DNA from: Sphingomonas bisphenolicum
Lineage (GTDB): Bacteria > Pseudomonadota > Alphaproteobacteria > Sphingomonadales > Sphingomonadaceae
Length of the DNA stretch: 64,000 nt
Direction of reading: 5' to 3'
Assembly: GCF_024349785.1 (NCBI RefSeq)
Contig: NZ_AP018817.1
Span: forward strand, 2,201,501 to 2,265,500
Shown here: positions 1-9,353 of the stretch, piece after piece
How positions within the stretch are numbered: position 1 is the first letter of the stretch
How the letters are laid out: each line of letters starts with the position of its first letter
The notes under the pieces: model-generated
Told to the model about the DNA's origin: nothing
The model's database searches: none
Seen by the model: only the letters and a program-made list of their open reading frames with translations
Made by a program: the position numbers and the translations under genes

Positions 1-1442
1 TTCTCGACGAAACGATGCGCGACGGGCAGCAGAGCCTGTGGGGCCTGCGGATGCGCGCGGGCATGGCGCTGCCGGTGTCGCCGCTGATCGACAGGACGGG
101 CTTCAAGACCATCGACCTGACCGGCGGCGGCATGCTCGACGTGCTGACCCGCTATTGCCAGGAAAATTATTGGGAGGGTCTGGACCTGCTGGTCGCTTCC
201 ATGCCCAACACGCCGTTGCGGGCCGGGCTGCGCTCCAACGCCAATGTCACTTTCAGCGTCAGCCCGCGCGCGCTGATGGACCTGTGGGTCCGGCGCCTGT
301 GCGCGCATGGCGTGCGGTCCTTCTGGATCTATGACGTGTTGTTCGGCTTCGACAATATGCTGCGCCTGGCCAAGGTTGCCAAGGAAAGCGACGCCTGGGT
401 GGCGGCCGCCGTCATGTTTGCGCTCTCGCCCGTCCATACCGACGCCTATTATGCGGAAAAGGTGCGCGTGCTGGCCGCGAGTCCCGACGTGGACAGCATC
501 CTGCTGTACGACACGGCCGGCGTGCTGGAGAAGGAGCGGCTCCAGACCCTGATGCCTGGCATCGTCGCGGCAGCCAATGGCAAGCCGATCGAATTCCACG
601 CCAACAATCTGCTGGGCCAGACCGCCAAGGCCTATCTGGATGCGGTGGACCTGGGCGTGTCCGTCCTCCACACCGCCAGCAAGCCGATGGCGAACGGCCC
701 GTCCGTGCCCGCGACCGAGACGATGGTGCGCAATATCGAATTGAAGGGGCATACCCATAATCTGGATACGAGCCTGTTCCAGCCGGTGGCCGATCATTTC
801 CGCGCCGTTGGCAAGGCGGCGGGCTTCCTGGTCGACCAATATGCCGAATATGACATTTTCTCGATCGAGCACCAGATTCCCGGCGGGATGATGGGCACGT
901 TCAAGGCGCAACTGGCCATGCACAATATGACCGACCGGATCGGCGACGTGCTGGCCGAAGTCGCGGCGGTGCGCAAGGATCTGGGCTATCCCGGCATGGC
1001 GACGCCGTTCAGCCAGTTGGTCGGCATCCAGGCGGTGCTGAACATCGTCACCGGCGAGCGTTATGGCACCGTGCCCGACGAGGTCGTGCAATATGCCGCC
1101 GGCTTCTATGGCGAGACGGTCGCGCCGATCGACGCCAATGTGCTGGACCGCATCATGGGCAGCGCGCGGGCGAAGGAAGTGCTGGACAATCCGCCGCCTG
1201 ATCCGGACCTGGCCGAGCTGAAGAAGCAATATGGCACGGACGACGAGGACGAACTGATCCTGCGTGCCACCGTGCCGCAGGCGGACATCGACAAGATGCG
1301 TGCGACCGGGCCGGTGCGCCGCGACTATCCGCTGCTGTCGTCGCCCGAACTGGAACAGATGCGCAAGCTGATGCAGGTCGCCACCATGCCGGTGGTGGAG
1401 TTGAAGTCCGCCGGCCTCAACCTCAGCCTGCGGAGAGAGTGA
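1..1442 (+). CDS. Biotin-dependent carboxylase, HMGL-like carboxyltransferase subunit (5' partial)
   Basis: Belongs to the carboxyltransferase family of pyruvate carboxylase, oxaloacetate decarboxylase alpha and transcarboxylase 5S. The reading frame is open to the window edge and begins inside the family's first motif (LDETMRDGQQSLWG), so only a few N-terminal residues are missing. Other family landmarks are an aspartate-threonine-alanine-glycine stretch near 510, a SKPMANGPSVP segment near 680 and an IPGGMMG segment near 885. Two metal-site positions differ from pyruvate carboxylase: the carbamylated lysine of the KDMAG motif is Tyr (codon 507-509), and the usual HTH is His-Ala-Asn (from 597). 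It is therefore unlikely to be an ordinary pyruvate carboxylase. The biotin carboxylase operon at 31.2 kb lacks a carboxyltransferase, so this may be its partner (inference). Family confident, substrate unknown. Confidence 0.8.
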   Translation, partial: LDETMRDGQQSLWGLRMRAGMALPVSPLIDRTGFKTIDLTGGGMLDVLTRYCQENYWEGLDLLVASMPNTPLRAGLRSNANVTFSVSPRALMDLWVRRLCAHGVRSFWIYDVLFGFDNMLRLAKVAKESDAWVAAAVMFALSPVHTDAYYAEKVRVLAASPDVDSILLYDTAGVLEKERLQTLMPGIVAAANGKPIEFHANNLLGQTAKAYLDAVDLGVSVLHTASKPMANGPSVPATETMVRNIELKGHTHNLDTSLFQPVADHFRAVGKAAGFLVDQYAEYDIFSIEHQIPGGMMGTFKAQLAMHNMTDRIGDVLAEVAAVRKDLGYPGMATPFSQLVGIQAVLNIVTGERYGTVPDEVVQYAAGFYGETVAPIDANVLDRIMGSARAKEVLDNPPPDPDLAELKKQYGTDDEDELILRATVPQADIDKMRATGPVRRDYPLLSSPELEQMRKLMQVATMPVVELKSAGLNLSLRRE

Positions 1443-1524
1443 AGGCCAGCGCTGATTAATTCGCAAATCCGGGTCCGATCCTTCCTATCGGGCGCCGAAC
1501 CGCCTCTTCATCAAGGAGCATGAG

Positions 1525-2043
1525 ATGACTTCGGAAAAGATGGACGCGATCCGCGCGAAGGATCTGGCCAAGGACGAATTCAAGGACTTGCCCAATCTGG
1601 TGAAGGACGAACTGGAAAAACACCGGCAGCTCTATCTGTCAGATCCCGTGGCCGCCCATTATTGGGACCCGATCGTGATCGGCACGCCTGGGGGCGCGGT
1701 CGCCTGCCTGCTGCTCCACCATCTGGGTCACAAGAGCGGCGTCTGGCGCAATACGGCGCTGCAATATTACCGGTTCAACGGCGACATATTGATCGTCGCG
1801 TCGCGCGGCGGGACCGAGGAGCCGCCGAGCTGGTATCTCAACCTGATGGCGAATAACGCTTGCCGCATCCAGGTCGGCGCAAACGGCTCGTCCGCTGTCG
1901 CCCGCGTCATCACGGGCGAGGCGCGGGCGGCCTATTGGGACCATATCTCGCGCGAACAGCCCGCCCAGATCGAATATCAGCAGCGTTGCCGGCGCGAGAT
2001 ACCGATCATCGCGCTCGACCTGCCCGAAGGCGTGCGCCTGTAG
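1525..2043 (+). CDS. Nitroreductase/deazaflavin-dependent (DUF385-like) family protein
   Basis: A 172-residue protein of the small split-barrel flavin/F420-binding nitroreductase type. Typical segments are the central GGTEEPPSWYLNLMANN stretch, where the barrel binds cofactor, and the WYLNL-N pattern. The start is ATG after an AAGGAG site (1513-1518). It lies 82 bp after the carboxyltransferase gene and may share its transcript; it converges with the leftward operon ending at 2061. F420 is rare in proteobacteria, so flavin or another cofactor is possible. Family assignment rests on motif impression only; the reaction is unknown. Confidence 0.6.
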   Translation: MTSEKMDAIRAKDLAKDEFKDLPNLVKDELEKHRQLYLSDPVAAHYWDPIVIGTPGGAVACLLLHHLGHKSGVWRNTALQYYRFNGDILIVASRGGTEEPPSWYLNLMANNACRIQVGANGSSAVARVITGEARAAYWDHISREQPAQIEYQQRCRREIPIIALDLPEGVRL

Positions 2044-2060
2044 GATCGGTCGCTGGCGTG

Positions 2061-2807
2061 TCAACGCGCCAGATAGCCGCCATCGACGGGATAATAGGTG
2101 CCGGTCATGAAGCTGGCGAGCGGCGAGACCAGGAAACAGACGGCGGCGGCGATCTCCTCCGGCTGGGCGATGCGGCCGAGGGCGTGCAGGGCCGCGATCT
2201 CCGCCATCCGGTCGCGCGTCGCCTGTTGCAGCAGCGGCGTTTCCACATAGCCCGGACCGACCGCGTTGACGCGGATGCCCATCGGCGCACCTTCCAGCGC
2301 GGCGGCCTTGGTCAGGCCGACGATGGCGTGCTTGCAGGTGGTGTAGGCGGACGCGCCGGCCGCCGCGACGGCGGACATGACCGAGCCGATATTCACCACC
2401 GCGCCACCGCCGGCATCCCGCATCGCCGGGATTTCGGCCTTCAGGCTCAGGAACACGCCGTCCATATTGACCGATGCGACGCGCCGCCATTCGGCGAGGG
2501 CGAGTTCGCTGATCGGCGTATGCGTGCTGGTGACGCCGGCATTGTTGACGGCGATATGAAGCGCGCCGAACTGCTGCCGGGCGAAGTCCACCATGGCGAA
2601 ACAGGATGCCTCGTCCGTCGTATCGGCCGCCGTGCCAGCGACATTCGGGCCGAGTGTGACAGCCAGCGCCCGCGCCGCGTCGCCATCGAGGTCGGCGATC
2701 ACCACCCTGGCGCCCGCGGCGAGCAGCGCCTCGACGCAGGCCTTGCCGATGCCCGATGCGCCGCCCGTGACCAGGGCGACCTTGTCCTTCAGATCGATTG
2801 CAGTCAT
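2061..2807 (-). CDS. SDR family oxidoreductase
   Basis: A 248-residue classical short-chain dehydrogenase/reductase, cytosolic and NAD(P)-dependent. It shows the TGGASGIG cofactor motif at about residue 13, NNAG near residue 90, the YxxxK active site (YTTCK) near residue 155, and the C-terminal PVDGGYLAR typical of catabolic SDRs. An acidic residue at the end of beta-2 (ADLDG) favours NAD(H). It is the last gene of the leftward operon; its ATG overlaps the TGA of the upstream hydrolase gene (ATGA). Probably oxidises a secondary alcohol made earlier in the pathway; substrate not predictable. Confidence 0.8.
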   Translation of the reverse strand: MTAIDLKDKVALVTGGASGIGKACVEALLAAGARVVIADLDGDAARALAVTLGPNVAGTAADTTDEASCFAMVDFARQQFGALHIAVNNAGVTSTHTPISELALAEWRRVASVNMDGVFLSLKAEIPAMRDAGGGAVVNIGSVMSAVAAAGASAYTTCKHAIVGLTKAAALEGAPMGIRVNAVGPGYVETPLLQQATRDRMAEIAALHALGRIAQPEEIAAAVCFLVSPLASFMTGTYYPVDGGYLAR

Positions 2808-3634
2808 GTCTTTTGCCTTATTGTTGGATCTTCGCTGGCCAGTTCGAGGATGAAGTCCTCGATCGCCCGGTTCACCCGCCGCGGATTGCTGAGGTTTACC
2901 GCATGGGGGCCGCCCGGCACGAGCGTAACAACGCGCGGATCGGGGACGCCCTGCGCCGTTAGCAGTCCCAGTTCGTGCGAGGTGGCCAAGTCGGCGAGGC
3001 CGTGGATCACCGCGACCGGCATGGTGACGTCGCGCAGCCTGTGAAACAGCGGATCGATCGATGCCAGCGCGCCGGTGGCGTCGCGCACTTGCGTCTTTGT
3101 CACGCGCGACCAGGCTTCGTGCCATGGGGCGTGATCGACACCCGGCCCCAGGATGAAACCGCCGAGAAAAGCGAGTTTTTCCGGGTCGGGACCATTGGCG
3201 ATCCAGTCGGCGATTTGGCGGGGAAATGTGTCGTCGTCGCTCTTGGGCGCCTCGCCCGCCTGCGTCGAAAGCTGGACGAGGCCGTGGAAACGCTCCGGCG
3301 CGAGCAGGGCGGCGCGCATCCCGACCAGCCCACCCTGGCTCATGCCGACATGGATCACTTTGTCGAGGGCCAGCGCATCCATCATCGCCAGCATGTCGCG
3401 CGCGGAATCCCAATAGTCGAACGGCCCTTCCCAGACCGTGTCCCCATGCGCCCGCGCGTCCCAGGCGATGCAGCGCCAGCGGCCGGCGAAATGGTCGATC
3501 TGGGGCGCGAACATCGACCGGTTCATCATATAGCCGTGGCTGAAAAGGATGGCGGTGCCCCCATCGCCGCTGTTGCCGCCACCGCTGTCGTCGAACGCGA
3601 TGGTCGCGCCTGTGGGCAAGGATAATGTGTGCAT
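2804..3634 (-). CDS. Alpha/beta hydrolase
   Basis: A 276-residue alpha/beta-fold hydrolase. HGY near residue 27 supplies the oxyanion-hole region, GMSQGG near residue 100 carries the nucleophilic serine, and a C-terminal GGPHAVN supplies the catalytic histidine. I chose ATG at 3634 (MHTLSL) because GGGAG lies about 9 bases before it; an ATG nine codons upstream is less well placed. In a ring-cleavage pathway with Baeyer-Villiger-type enzymes it could open a lactone or enol-lactone (inference). It is coupled to the next SDR gene by an ATGA overlap. Confidence 0.75.
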   Translation of the reverse strand: MHTLSLPTGATIAFDDSGGGNSGDGGTAILFSHGYMMNRSMFAPQIDHFAGRWRCIAWDARAHGDTVWEGPFDYWDSARDMLAMMDALALDKVIHVGMSQGGLVGMRAALLAPERFHGLVQLSTQAGEAPKSDDDTFPRQIADWIANGPDPEKLAFLGGFILGPGVDHAPWHEAWSRVTKTQVRDATGALASIDPLFHRLRDVTMPVAVIHGLADLATSHELGLLTAQGVPDPRVVTLVPGGPHAVNLSNPRRVNRAIEDFILELASEDPTIRQKT

Positions 3635-3654
3635 GTCGCGCTCTCCCGATCGCA

Positions 3655-4413
3655 TCATATCGCCGATATGCCGCCGTCCACCATGTGACAGGCGCCATTT
3701 ACAAAGGTGGCAGCGTCGGACAGCAGATAGGCGGTTGCCTGCGCGACCTCCGCCATCGCGCCGAAGCGGCGGCTGGGGATCGCCGCCATGCGGGCCTTCG
3801 CCCGGTCGGACGGTTCGCCCGGCCTGCTGCCCATGATCGCGTCGATCATTCGCCCGTCGAGCGGGCCGGGGCAGAGCGCGTTGACGCGCAGTCCTATGGG
3901 GCCGTAGTCGATCGCGGCGCAGCGGGTAAGGCCGATCACGGCATGCTTGCTGGCGACATAGGCGCTCATGCCCGCCGCGCCCTTGATGCCGCCGGTGCTG
4001 GCGATGTTGACGATCGATCCGCCGGGCGTGCGCATATGGGGCACGCCATGCTTCATGCCCAGGAAAACGCCGGTGACGTTGACGTCCATCACACGGCGGA
4101 AGAGCGCGGTGTCGAGCGCATCGAGCGGGGTCGCCGCATTCTCTATGCCTGCGCCGTTGACGAGGCCGTCGAGCGGAGCCTTCAGCGCCTCGAAGGCTCG
4201 GGCCATTGCGGCCTCGTCCGTGACGTCGGCGACGATGATGTGCAGGTTCGATGGGCCGGACATGGCTTGAAGGGCGGCCGCGTCGTGGTCGATGGCGACG
4301 ACCCGTGCGCCCAGGTCGAGCAGCAATGCGGCCATGGCCGCACCCAGTTCGCCCGCCGCGCCGACGATGGCGATGTGGCGGCCTTCTAGGTCGATCAAAG
4401 GGCGGCCCGTCAT
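3655..4413 (-). CDS. SDR family oxidoreductase
   Basis: A 252-residue short-chain dehydrogenase. The nucleotide-binding loop is atypical (GAAGELG instead of TGxxxGxG) and the usual NNAG is NGAG, but the YVASK active site and the ending MVDGGISAI are normal. An acidic residue after beta-2 (AIDHD) suggests NAD(H). Its ATG overlaps the stop of the upstream flavin oxidoreductase gene, and 20 bp separate it from the hydrolase gene. Likely a dehydrogenase acting on an alicyclic alcohol or hydroxy acid intermediate; substrate unknown. Confidence 0.75.
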   Translation of the reverse strand: MTGRPLIDLEGRHIAIVGAAGELGAAMAALLLDLGARVVAIDHDAAALQAMSGPSNLHIIVADVTDEAAMARAFEALKAPLDGLVNGAGIENAATPLDALDTALFRRVMDVNVTGVFLGMKHGVPHMRTPGGSIVNIASTGGIKGAAGMSAYVASKHAVIGLTRCAAIDYGPIGLRVNALCPGPLDGRMIDAIMGSRPGEPSDRAKARMAAIPSRRFGAMAEVAQATAYLLSDAATFVNGACHMVDGGISAI

Positions 4414-5633
4414 GAAGCGAAGGTCGCGAGATAGCGTTCAGTGAGAGCCGCGTCATAGGCGCTGTGCGCGTCGAGCTGGGCCTGCCAGTCGATGTCCGTC
4501 TCGATCGCGTCGCCGGTCGCCAGATGGCGGATCTGATTGAAATAATAGGCGATGGTCGCCTGCGCCTCCGTGCCCGGCAGATCGTCGGGGGAGGGGAGGC
4601 GGTCGATCCGGCCGCCGAGCAGATCGTCGATAAGGCCGGCGTCTAGGCAGAGCGGGCGGGCGATGCCGATCGCGTCGAGCGCGCCTGTCTTCAGCGATTG
4701 CGTCATCGCGGCGCGGCTTCGGAAACCGCCGGTGACGGCGAGCGGCACGGATACATGCGGGCGCAACCGCGCGGCGAAATCGAGGAAATAGGCTTCGCGC
4801 GCCAGGGTGGAGGCTTTCTTGCGCAACGTGCCATCCCGTTCGCGACCGACCATGACCTGCGATTCATAGCTGCCGCCGGAAATCTCCAGCAGGTCGATGC
4901 CAGCCGCGCAAAGCCAGTGGACGATCTGGACCGATTCCTCTTCGGTGAGGCCGCCCTTCTGGAAATCGGCGCTGTTGAGTTTAACCGAGACCGGGAAATC
5001 CGGGCCGGTCGCGGTGCGGATGGCGGTGACGATGTCGAGCAGCAGGCGTGCGCGGTTTTCCAGGCTGCCGCCCCAATCATCGTCGCGCTGGTTGGTCAGC
5101 GGGCTGAGGAATTGGGACAGGAGATAGCCATGCGCGGCATGGACCTGCACGCCGGTAAAGCCGGTTTCGCGGGCGGTGACCGCGACATGGACGAAGCGGC
5201 GCTGGATATCGTGGATTTCCGCGACGCTCAGCGCACGACACATGCCCGTGCCGCCGACCAATGGCATGGCCGACGGCGCGACGAAGGTCTCGGGCGACGC
5301 GCCCGCCTGGCGACCGGGATGGTTGATCTGCATCCAGATATGGGTGCCATTCTCCCGTCCGGCAGCGGCATAGGCGGCGAGCAGCTCCAGCCCGCCATTG
5401 TCGTCGATCGCGACATTGCCGGGCCGCTCGACGAAGCGGCGATCGATCTGCACATTGCCGGTCAGTAGCAGCCCCGCGCCGCCCCGCGCCCAGCGACCGT
5501 AGAGCGCGGCATGATCGGCGGTCGCGCGATTGTCCGGCGTGCCGATGCCTTCGGTCATCGCGCCTTTGACGATGCGGTTCTTGAGCACGGCGCCGCAGGG
5601 CAGCGTCAACGGGTCGGTCAGGGCGGGGGGCAT
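4410..5633 (-). CDS. Old Yellow Enzyme-type NADH:flavin oxidoreductase
   Basis: A 407-residue FMN-dependent ene-reductase family member with a TIM barrel. It shows WMQINHPGRQ near residue 105 and HAAHGYLLSQFLSP near residue 170, followed by NQRDDDWGGSLENR, the classic OYE signature. The start at 5633 (MPPALTD) follows a GGGAAG ribosome site; the open frame extends further upstream into the cupin gene and is not used. Such enzymes reduce activated C=C bonds in enones, as in carvone-like or cyclohexenone intermediates. No C-terminal FeS/NAD domain is present, so it is the short single-domain type. Overlaps the downstream SDR by ATGA. Confidence 0.85.
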   Translation of the reverse strand: MPPALTDPLTLPCGAVLKNRIVKGAMTEGIGTPDNRATADHAALYGRWARGGAGLLLTGNVQIDRRFVERPGNVAIDDNGGLELLAAYAAAGRENGTHIWMQINHPGRQAGASPETFVAPSAMPLVGGTGMCRALSVAEIHDIQRRFVHVAVTARETGFTGVQVHAAHGYLLSQFLSPLTNQRDDDWGGSLENRARLLLDIVTAIRTATGPDFPVSVKLNSADFQKGGLTEEESVQIVHWLCAAGIDLLEISGGSYESQVMVGRERDGTLRKKASTLAREAYFLDFAARLRPHVSVPLAVTGGFRSRAAMTQSLKTGALDAIGIARPLCLDAGLIDDLLGGRIDRLPSPDDLPGTEAQATIAYYFNQIRHLATGDAIETDIDWQAQLDAHSAYDAALTERYLATFAS

Positions 5634-5646
5634 GATCTTTTCTTCC

Positions 5647-6135
5647 CTAGCGGATGTAACGGCGGACATAGTCGCGGCCGAGGCCGACCTTTTCGAAATG
5701 GGCGGCGCTCTGTTCGATGCGGGTGAAGACGTTGGACTGGCCGACGGGCCGGTTGTCATCGTCCAGTTCGATCAGCGATCCGGCGATCCAGAACAGGGTT
5801 TCCGATCCGCCGGGCAGACCGATCAGCGTATGGGTGTCGCCCGCCGGCTCGAGCAGATAGTGGCCGGCGCTCGCGATCCACTCGCGCTCGCGATAACGCC
5901 ACTGGCCTGACAGGACATAGGCCTGGACCGGGCAGGCATGGGCGTGGCGGCTGATTTTTCCTTCCGTCCGAATGCGTGTGACATTGGCCCAGGCGCCCGA
6001 CACAGTGTCGAACATCAGCGGGCGCATCCACACGCGGTCCATCGCTGCGGGCACCCATAAGCGGTCGTCCTGACTGCTGGTTTCCAGCAGCAATTCGCTG
6101 TGCCGGAACGATCCGGCGGGATGGTCATGCGTCAT
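5647..6135 (-). CDS. Cupin-domain protein, 2,4'-dihydroxyacetophenone dioxygenase-like
   Basis: A 162-residue single-domain cupin. The metal motif is visible as RHAHACPVQAYVLSG near residue 63, followed by a second half with LEPAGDTHTL near residue 95 providing another histidine. Length and layout match the small 2,4'-dihydroxyacetophenone dioxygenase-like/ChrR-type cupins that cleave a C-C bond next to a ketone. The sequence alone does not prove dioxygenase activity. Its ATG overlaps the stop of the PQQ dehydrogenase gene (ATGA), and the flavin oxidoreductase follows after 13 bp. Confidence 0.6.
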   Translation of the reverse strand: MTHDHPAGSFRHSELLLETSSQDDRLWVPAAMDRVWMRPLMFDTVSGAWANVTRIRTEGKISRHAHACPVQAYVLSGQWRYREREWIASAGHYLLEPAGDTHTLIGLPGGSETLFWIAGSLIELDDDNRPVGQSNVFTRIEQSAAHFEKVGLGRDYVRRYIR

Positions 6136-8480
6136 TTGCCCTCCTGTGGCAGCGCATAGGCGTGGAAGGTACGGCCGAGCGGGAAGGATTGTGACGTGAC
6201 GTGGCCAGTGGCGGCGATGACCACGAACTGCCGTCCGCTGCGGGGGCCGACATAGGTCATGGGATTGGCGTTGCCGCTGGCGGGCATGCGCACCGACCAG
6301 AGTTCCTTGCCCGTATCCGTCGCGAAGGCGCGGAAGGCGCGTTCCTTGAGGCCGCCGAAGAAGGTGAGGCCACTGCGCGTGACGAGCGTGCCGCCGAAGC
6401 CGGGCATACCCATGCGGATCGGCAGGCCGATCTCCAGTCCCAGCGGACCGCTGTCCTGCACCGTGCCCACGGGCCGCTGCCAGGCGATTGTGCGCGTCGT
6501 CATGTCGATCGCGGTCATACGGCCATAGGGCGGCGCCAGGCATAGCGTGCCGAGCGGGCTGGTGAAGCCACGCAGTCGGGCGCCATAAGGGGTGCCGGCC
6601 ATCGGCAGGGGCGCGGCGAAATCGGTGGCATTGTGGCTGGCGCCCGGTCCCTTCGCGCCGCCACCGACCGTGGCGCGCGGGACCAGTTGCATCAGCGTGG
6701 GGTAATAGATGCTGTTGACCAGCAGCAGGCGCCGGTCGGGATCATAGGACACGCCGCTCCAGTTCATGCCGCCGCCCAGGCTGGGATAGAGCAGGGATTC
6801 GGTCAGGCCCGGCGGCGTGTTGGGGCCGTCATAACGCAGCTTGCGGAAATGGATGCGACACCAGAGCTGGTCGATCGGGGTGATGCCCCACATGTCACGC
6901 TCGCTGATCCGATCGCCCGCAAGCGAGGGCATGCCGACGGAGAAGGGCTGAGTGGGGGATAGGCGTTCTTCCGGCACCTTGCCCGCCTGCGGCGCGGGCC
7001 GTTCGCGGACGTCGGCCAGCGGCTTGCCGGTGCGGCGGTCGAGCAGGAACAATTCGCCGCGCTTGGTCGGCTGTACCAGCGCAGGGACCGCCCCGCCGGG
7101 CACCGGGAGGTCGATCAGGGTCGGCTGTGACGCGACGTCATAGTCCCACAGGTCGTGATGCGTGGTCTGGAAGGACCACCGCACCGCGCCGGTTCCAGCA
7201 TCCAGCGCGACGACGGAGCTGCTATATTTTTCACTTTGCGCGGAACGATAGGCGCCGAAATGATCCGGGGTCGCATTGCCGGTTGGAACGAAGACAAGGC
7301 GCAATTTCGCGTCGACGCTCATCGGCGCCCAGCTATTGGGTGTTGAGCGGGTATAGGCCTGGCCGGCCGGCGGACCGTGCGCATTATTGGGATTCCCCAT
7401 ATCCCAGGCCCAGCGCAGCGCGCCGGTGATGACATCGTAACCGCGCACCACACCCGATGGCTCGTCCGTGCTGACATTGTCCGCGACCCAGCCGCCCAAC
7501 ACGATGACGTCGCCGACAATCACCGGCGCGGAGCTGATATAGTAGAGGCCGGGCGCGGTGCGGCCCATGCCTTGATTCAGATCGACGAAGCCGCTCTGGC
7601 CGAAACCGGGGCAGGGTCGTCCTGTGGCGCTGTCGAGCGCGATGAGCTGCGCCCCATAGGTCGCGGTGATGACGCGGCGGGGGCAGGTAGCAGGAGCAGC
7701 ATTGCTGCCGTCATGATAGGCGACGCCGCGGCAGGTGCGCACCGCCGAACCGCCTTTGGCATCGACCTTCGGGTCGAAGCGCCAGAGCGGCTTGCCGGTT
7801 TCCGGGTCGAGCGCGAAGACGATATTGGTCTGGGTGCAGAGCAGCAGCTTGTCGTCCACCATCAGTGGCGTGGATTGCAGCGGGCTGGGGACAGGGGCGC
7901 TCATCGGGTCGTGGCCGGTGTCGAAAGTCCAGGCGAGCTGGAGCTTCTCGACATTGGCCGGGGTAATTTGCGTCAGCGGCGAAAAGCGTGTGCCGGCATC
8001 GTCGCGGCCCCAGGACGGCCATTGGCCGGGATCGCCGGATAGGGCGATCGGCGTTGTCATCCGGCCTCCCTCCGCCGCGATCTCCATTGGCGACCGGAGC
8101 GCGCAACCCAGGATCAGCAGGCATCCGGCAAGGCCCGCCAGCCCCGCGGCCAGCGCGCCACGGCCGATCCGGCGGCGGACGAACGGCAACAGGAAAGGAA
8201 GGCCGAACAGCGCAGGGCCGACGATACGGGCGGTGAGCTGCCAGCCGTCGAAGCCGACTTCCCATAAGGCCCACAGGATCGTCACCGTCAGGAACAGTGC
8301 GTAGAGCCAGCCGGCCCGGCGGTCGCCGCGGCACAGCCAATAGCCGCAGAACGCCACGGCGACGCCGCCCGGCAGATAATAAGGCGATCCGCCCAGCCAC
8401 GCCAGCCAGGCGCCGCCGAGGGCCACGGCGATGCCGACGAGCAGCAGCAACGCGGCGAGGAGGCGGACCAGCCAGATCAT
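6132..8480 (-). CDS. Membrane-bound PQQ-dependent dehydrogenase, glucose/quinate/shikimate family
   Basis: A 782-residue quinoprotein, close in length to E. coli Gcd (about 796). The first 140 residues contain about five hydrophobic helices for the membrane anchor and quinone contact. The rest is a periplasmic eight-bladed propeller with the family segments HHDLWDYDVASQP, PTQPFSVGMPSL and TPIDQLWCRIHFRKLRYDGP. It would oxidise an alcohol or diol and pass electrons to ubiquinone. The start at 8480 places the first helix directly at the N terminus. Its stop overlaps the cupin ATG. A paralogue lies at 12530-14932. Substrate unknown; in this operon a cyclic diol is a reasonable guess. Confidence 0.88.
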   Translation of the reverse strand: MIWLVRLLAALLLLVGIAVALGGAWLAWLGGSPYYLPGGVAVAFCGYWLCRGDRRAGWLYALFLTVTILWALWEVGFDGWQLTARIVGPALFGLPFLLPFVRRRIGRGALAAGLAGLAGCLLILGCALRSPMEIAAEGGRMTTPIALSGDPGQWPSWGRDDAGTRFSPLTQITPANVEKLQLAWTFDTGHDPMSAPVPSPLQSTPLMVDDKLLLCTQTNIVFALDPETGKPLWRFDPKVDAKGGSAVRTCRGVAYHDGSNAAPATCPRRVITATYGAQLIALDSATGRPCPGFGQSGFVDLNQGMGRTAPGLYYISSAPVIVGDVIVLGGWVADNVSTDEPSGVVRGYDVITGALRWAWDMGNPNNAHGPPAGQAYTRSTPNSWAPMSVDAKLRLVFVPTGNATPDHFGAYRSAQSEKYSSSVVALDAGTGAVRWSFQTTHHDLWDYDVASQPTLIDLPVPGGAVPALVQPTKRGELFLLDRRTGKPLADVRERPAPQAGKVPEERLSPTQPFSVGMPSLAGDRISERDMWGITPIDQLWCRIHFRKLRYDGPNTPPGLTESLLYPSLGGGMNWSGVSYDPDRRLLLVNSIYYPTLMQLVPRATVGGGAKGPGASHNATDFAAPLPMAGTPYGARLRGFTSPLGTLCLAPPYGRMTAIDMTTRTIAWQRPVGTVQDSGPLGLEIGLPIRMGMPGFGGTLVTRSGLTFFGGLKERAFRAFATDTGKELWSVRMPASGNANPMTYVGPRSGRQFVVIAATGHVTSQSFPLGRTFHAYALPQEGK

Positions 8481-8523
8481 GGCCGGGGCGTTCGCTCCGC
8501 AGTGCCGATTGCAGGCCCGGCCG

Positions 8524-9330
8524 TCATGCGTTGAAGCCTTTTTGTAATATCTCCATGAAGGGCGCCAGATCCGGGAAGCCGGAGGTGGCGGTGATCCCCC
8601 CATCGACCGGGATTACCGCGCCGGTCATGTAGGACGCCTTGTCCGACGCCAGGAAGGCGACCACCTCGGCAATCTCTTCCGGCTGGCCGATCCGGGTCAT
8701 CGGAACGGCGCGGATGAAATTGTCGAACACACTTTCGGCCGCCTTAAGCCCTGCGAACAGCGGCGTGTCCACGCAGCCGGGGCAGATAGCGTTCACGCGG
8801 ATGCCGGACTTGGCCATGTCCATCGCCAGTGCGCGCGTATAGTTGATCACACCGCCCTTCGCCGTGTTGTAGGCGGTCATGCCGAAATCGCCGAGCATGC
8901 CGGAAATGGAGGCGTTGTTGACGATCGCCCCCGATCCGTTGCGCAACATGTGCGGCAGCGCCGCCTTGCAGCCGTAGAAGACCGAATAGAGATCGACCTC
9001 CATCACCCGCCGGAAGGTTGCGGCATCGAGATCGAGCGTCGTGCCCATGCCGCCGATGCCGGCATTGTTGAACAGCATGTCGATCCGGCCGAAATGTGCC
9101 GCTGCCCCGTCGACGAAGGCGATGACATCGTCCTGCTGCGATACGTCGGTGCGGGTGAAGCTGGCCTTGCCCGCGCCGAGTTCGGCGACCAGAGCCTGGC
9201 CCATATCCTCGTTGAGATCGGCGATCGCGATGCGGCCGCCGTCGCGCACGATGGTGCGGGCGAACGCTGCGCCGATGCCGGAAGCGCCGCCTGTCACAAG
9301 CGCGACCTTGCCGTCGAATGGCTGTGTCAT
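8524..9330 (-). CDS. SDR family oxidoreductase
   Basis: A 268-residue short-chain dehydrogenase with TGGASGIG, NNAGIGG, the YNTAK active site and PVDGGITATSG near the C terminus, followed by about 18 extra residues. An acidic residue after beta-2 (ADLNED) suggests NAD(H). GGGAGAGG precedes the ATG at 9330. It sits directly downstream of the limonene-epoxide-hydrolase-like gene block, so oxidation of the diol product is a plausible role (inference). Confidence 0.8.
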   Translation of the reverse strand: MTQPFDGKVALVTGGASGIGAAFARTIVRDGGRIAIADLNEDMGQALVAELGAGKASFTRTDVSQQDDVIAFVDGAAAHFGRIDMLFNNAGIGGMGTTLDLDAATFRRVMEVDLYSVFYGCKAALPHMLRNGSGAIVNNASISGMLGDFGMTAYNTAKGGVINYTRALAMDMAKSGIRVNAICPGCVDTPLFAGLKAAESVFDNFIRAVPMTRIGQPEEIAEVVAFLASDKASYMTGAVIPVDGGITATSGFPDLAPFMEILQKGFNA

Positions 9331-9353
9331 ATACCTCTCCCTTGTCGTTACGG

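Noticed and set aside
1..1442. Pyruvate carboxylase or oxaloacetate decarboxylase
   Set aside because: Two metal-site residues differ, no fused biotin or carboxylase domain follows, and no sodium-pump subunits are nearby.
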